A DNA stretch of 64,000 bases from Notospermus geniculatus. Its lineage: Eukaryota; Nemertea; Pilidiophora; Heteronemertea; Lineidae. Every line of letters begins with the position of its first letter. The first letter of the stretch is position 1. The notes under the pieces are model-generated. The model saw nothing but the letters and a program-made list of their open reading frames with translations, was not told the origin of the DNA and made no database searches. The stretch spans positions 251,139-315,138 of the forward strand of contig NMRB01000002.1 in NCBI GenBank assembly GCA_002633025.1, read 5' to 3'. Shown here piece by piece: positions 57,574-64,000 of the stretch. A program made the position numbers and the translations under genes.

Positions 57574-57685
57574 ATGGAAAATAAAAAAAAGAATGATGTG
57601 AAACAATGCGAATACCGTCTGATCAGAGATAGCAATCATAAGAGGTTAATCTCTAACATTATTGGCTTATCTTGCACTCTGATGG

Positions 57686-61058
<3,373 letters not shown>

Positions 61059-61123
61059 GTTGGTTCACACTATTGGTTCACACTATATTTTGTTGAATGA
61101 TTTTTCAGTGCCTGTTGGTGACC

Positions 61124-61942
61124 ATGTGACAAAGGCAGCAAGCACCATGGGTTGAAAAGGGGAAACACCTCTTCAAACAACCTGTCGGACTGTGGTAGGC
61201 AGTGCTTACCGTTTTCGGCCATTGCCAAAAGGGGGCAGTAAGTGAAAAAGGCTCCGAGGCGGGTCATTGGCAAGGGCCAACGTGGGGTTTAAAGTCATTG
61301 AGACGTTGGTTCGAATGGCTAGGAACACGTCATGGCAGTGTGACTATCATGTAGGGTCGATGGCTGGGTTTCCGTCCCTTGTGCTATGCACCTATAATGC
61401 GGGTTTGAGGAGCTGTTACAAGTTTTCTCGATATCTGTCTGTGATAGGATGTTCACGAATTTTTCCGTCCGATGTTTGTAATAAATGTTTGATGCTCGAT
61501 CAGTACATATCTGTATCTAACATAGGTACACTAATACGACAAATGATGTAAAAAGTCGACTAGGCTATAATTAAAGAGTGGCATTTGAACCTGGTTTGAG
61601 GTTCGATCGGAAGATCAGGTTTTCCTAAACCTCGGTCATTGAAATCTATGTCGATCCATGGATCTGACATTTCAACAGCAACGAGTACATCTCTCTTTCT
61701 ATTTCTATGTAATGTATGGATGCTTAGCAAAAATGTTATAAAAGTAAATGTTCTTTTTATTATCATATATTCTTCTTTTGGCCTTTTTCCGTTTACGGAG
61801 TCCGGAGCCCATCACAATCCAATCACCGGCGAGAACAGACGATGCGTTACACCACGTGACCACAACTTTTTCAGCGCCACCCGCCGAACGGCGCGGGTCC
61901 ACCAATTGGTCTCAAACAACTGCGTCGACACTCGTCCCAAAG
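61124..61942. other. 3' flank of esterase copy 2 and upstream side of gene B
   Basis: The first 360 bp are the likely 3' UTR, ending at the AATAAA at 61480. The rest precedes gene B and shows no recognised feature. Confidence 0.45.
61480..61485 (+). terminator. Candidate poly(A) signal of esterase copy 2
   Basis: AATAAA, 422 bp past the stop, beyond the end of the duplicated block. Copy 1 therefore has no counterpart. Confidence 0.4.
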
Positions 61943-63732
61943 ATGGTTGCTCCAACTGCGATGGTCGGATTCTACACGATTCTGCTCGTAGTCTTAGTTG
62001 CTGCTTTTTGCTTTGCGACCATTTACTTGAACAGGCGAACCTTCTTGCTCCTTAGTGCTCTTCCGCTCTTCATCTATGGTGTGGGATTTTATACTAGTAA
62101 CTAGTAACTGGCGTGACCATCTACTTATTCCTTATTCACTGTATACCCGAATAAGGAACTAGGAACTGGGAACTAGTAGCCAACTTTTCTCACTCAAGTA
62201 GAAGTAGCCCAGGTATATGCACGGAGGAAAATAACATTCATCGGTGCCAAGAATGAATCAGAAATTCACAGCAGGCCTATACAATATATACTTCGTTGGT
62301 CAAATCTTTCTAAAGCACAAACTTTGGATTTATAATTAAGTGACTACGTTTCAGACTTGTTTGGCTCAAGTGGTGGCGCTCGTCAGCTTTCATTACAGCC
62401 AAGACTATAAGTTGCAGCATGATGAAAGACCAGCAATTCTACTGAATACTGACGTAAGTATGTCGTTCTCGGTATCTTGTAGGCTAATCCAGCCCAGCTT
62501 TTGCTGCCGGAGAAACCATTGCTTCATCGCGACAGCCACTTTTTGGTCCAGGAGAAATTGGTGAGAACAGTCTGCCTGGGTGGGGACGACCTCAGCCTGT
62601 TGGTCTTTAAACAACGCTGCTCAAAGCGCAAGAACGATGACATAAACTCATGCTGCAAAACCAACCGGAATTTGCGTCTCTTTTCTTTTCCTGCTTCAGG
62701 TCAACAAAGTCCTTTACATCGGGATGGGTTTGTGGTTCTTGCTCACGCTCATCCAGTTCCTGCGCAAACCTCAACTTCAACTGAAATCGTCCACCCAATA
62801 CGACATCCGTATGTCAATCCACCGAGCCATTCTTTCGTACTCAACGTTCTATGTTTCATTACTTATGATAGCCAACGCAGACATAATACGAACTTCATAT
62901 GCTGCTTCTATGGTGAGTATTCTTTTTTTGGAATCTTTGGGAATCTGCCGCAAGTGGAGAAGCAGACGACTCGTCATATACATGAACATATGTACTAAAG
63001 TCAGGCCGACTGTCTTGAGCCCTGCCAAAGCCATTCTTGAGGAACCAAGACAGTGTACACCAAGAATGGGTTTAGATCCTGAATGCCACAGGACTCCAAC
63101 ACCGACAGCAATGCGTTCCATTTTCAATGATTGAACTTTCAGAAGGAACAGCCACCGATGGATGACGTAGAAAGATTTGCCTACCAGCTGGCAGGTGCTT
63201 TTTTCTTGACACAATCGTGGGCGATTAAGAATTCAGAGGATTTCAGTCGTCCGAGAGACCAGGCGTCTGTGTTCAAGGCCCATCTGCTGGTACGTTCATT
63301 TTATCGTTTACTTTGGTCTTGGAGGAATTATACTGACAGTATAATTCCTCCAAGCTTTGGTGGACGTACCGATCTAGAGCCAGGAGGAGCTAGTCCCATT
63401 CCTATACTCAGTCAATGGCCAAAACGAAGCAGGGAGGTAACAGCTTGTTGCCTAGAAATTCCTTTTTTTTTGTTGGTTATTCTGATTCCCTTTGGTTCGT
63501 AGCAGTATTGTTGGATCAGGACAGTTGTTTCTAATTTCAGCTGATTTGCCTTGGTGTCCTGTCTATGACAGAGCATACGTTTACTGGCAAAATCACACTG
63601 CAGGATTGCCTCCCGACAGCAATACTAAGACTCATTCTGGCCGTGAACAGCATTCTAGCTATACGAAGAGCCAGCGAAGTGGAGAAAGAACTGAACGAAT
63701 GTTGTAGGTCTTCGGTGAAGAAGACTTCCTGA
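61943..63732 (+). CDS. Multi-pass membrane protein, paralogue of gene A (gene B)
   Basis: Secure exons are 62700-62912 (71 codons), 63143-63289 (49 codons) and 63541-63732 (63 codons plus a stop), all phase 0. They match gene A exons 4-6: GMGLWFLLTLIQFLR with LYSILFLWLVVIII, YQLAGAFFLTQSWAIKNSEDF with IQLCGAFSLAHSSFISNSMDF, and AVNSILAIRR with MLNSILGLRR. Less certain 5' exons are 61943 to about 62080 (MVAPTAMVGFYTILLVVLVA, donor ambiguous near 62080-62096), 62355-62453 (TCLAQVVALVSFHYSQ) and 62483-62560. The exon-2 counterpart is shorter than in gene A, so an exon may be missed. The predicted protein is about 290 aa with 7-8 hydrophobic segments and a basic tail ending KKTS. Function unknown. 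Confidence 0.72.
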
Positions 63733-63791
63733 CTTTGTTCTAGGTTTGAGCACGGTTCATGTTGAATTACATCACAGCAAAAATCACAGCA

Positions 63792-63797
63792 AATAAA
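63792..63797 (+). terminator. Candidate poly(A) signal of gene B
   Basis: AATAAA, 60 bp after the gene B stop; another lies near 63831. Nothing further is recognised up to the window end. Confidence 0.45.
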
Positions 63798-64000
63798 CTA
63801 TTACCGGTTTCTGGTCATAGCCTTCAATTAATAAAGTCTGGCAACATCTATCTTTGACCTAATGGAATGTGGAAGCTAGGAAACTGATCGTTGGATTTTC
63901 CACGGACCTTTAATCACACGCGGCTATTGAATGACCGGTGGACAACACGAACAATCGGGAACGACCACAAGTGATCGACAGGCATGATTATAAACCGCAA

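Noticed and set aside
61290-61360. GGTTCGAAT motif suggesting a tRNA T-arm
   Set aside because: No matching acceptor stem, D-arm or anticodon arm can be drawn around it.

Overview
This is invertebrate animal DNA from a draft assembly. The genes have many short exons with GT-AG introns of about 55 bp to several kb, long non-coding stretches, many palindromic fold-back repeats and several N gaps. The palindrome TAGGCCTA occurs more than twenty times. The gene set (follistatin, AGGF1, CIB2, an SLC16 transporter, neuroligin-like esterases) and the high apparent polymorphism suggest a marine deuterostome, most likely an echinoderm. That placement is inference, not proof.

Layout. 0.4-3.3 kb: a complete four-exon monocarboxylate-type transporter (SLC16, minus; 530 aa). 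5.2-7.6 kb: a small four-exon gene of unknown family (minus), head to head with 7.9-9.6 kb: a complete six-exon CIB2/3-type calcium-binding gene (plus; 189 aa). 9.6-16.4 kb: no recognised gene, with fold-back repeats. 16.5-28.4 kb: follistatin (plus; 356 aa), with a second possible signal-peptide first exon 4.5 kb upstream of the nearer one and a minisatellite in its first intron. 28.4-32.8 kb: intergenic, rich in fold-back elements. 32.9-37.9 kb: AGGF1 (minus; coiled coil, OCRE, FHA, G-patch), with one apparent missing base and one frame-breaking possible exon. 39.8-42.6 kb: a six-exon multi-pass membrane protein of unknown family (here 'gene A', minus; 307 aa), one exon of which is duplicated in tandem. 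47.1-51.9 kb: a ten-exon neuroligin/cholinesterase-like membrane protein (plus; 680 aa) with Ser, Glu and His in the catalytic-triad positions.

The block 41130-51964 is then repeated in direct orientation at 51965-61123. The second copy holds a 5' fragment of gene A and a second esterase gene whose N-terminal part is lost at a single-N assembly join. 61.9-63.7 kb holds a paralogue of gene A ('gene B', plus). The two blocks differ by small indels, by a CAG-repeat length change and by two fold-back insertions found only in the first copy. They are either a recent tandem duplication or the two alleles of a very heterozygous locus placed end to end.

The genes do not form an operon or one pathway. 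Follistatin is an extracellular inhibitor of activin/BMP ligands, AGGF1 is an FHA/G-patch protein, CIB2 is an EF-hand adaptor, and the esterase-like proteins resemble cell-adhesion molecules. Exon chains were built by hand. For SLC16, CIB2, follistatin, gene A and the first esterase, the summed exon lengths close to a multiple of three, which supports the boundaries. Any single coordinate could be off by a base or so.
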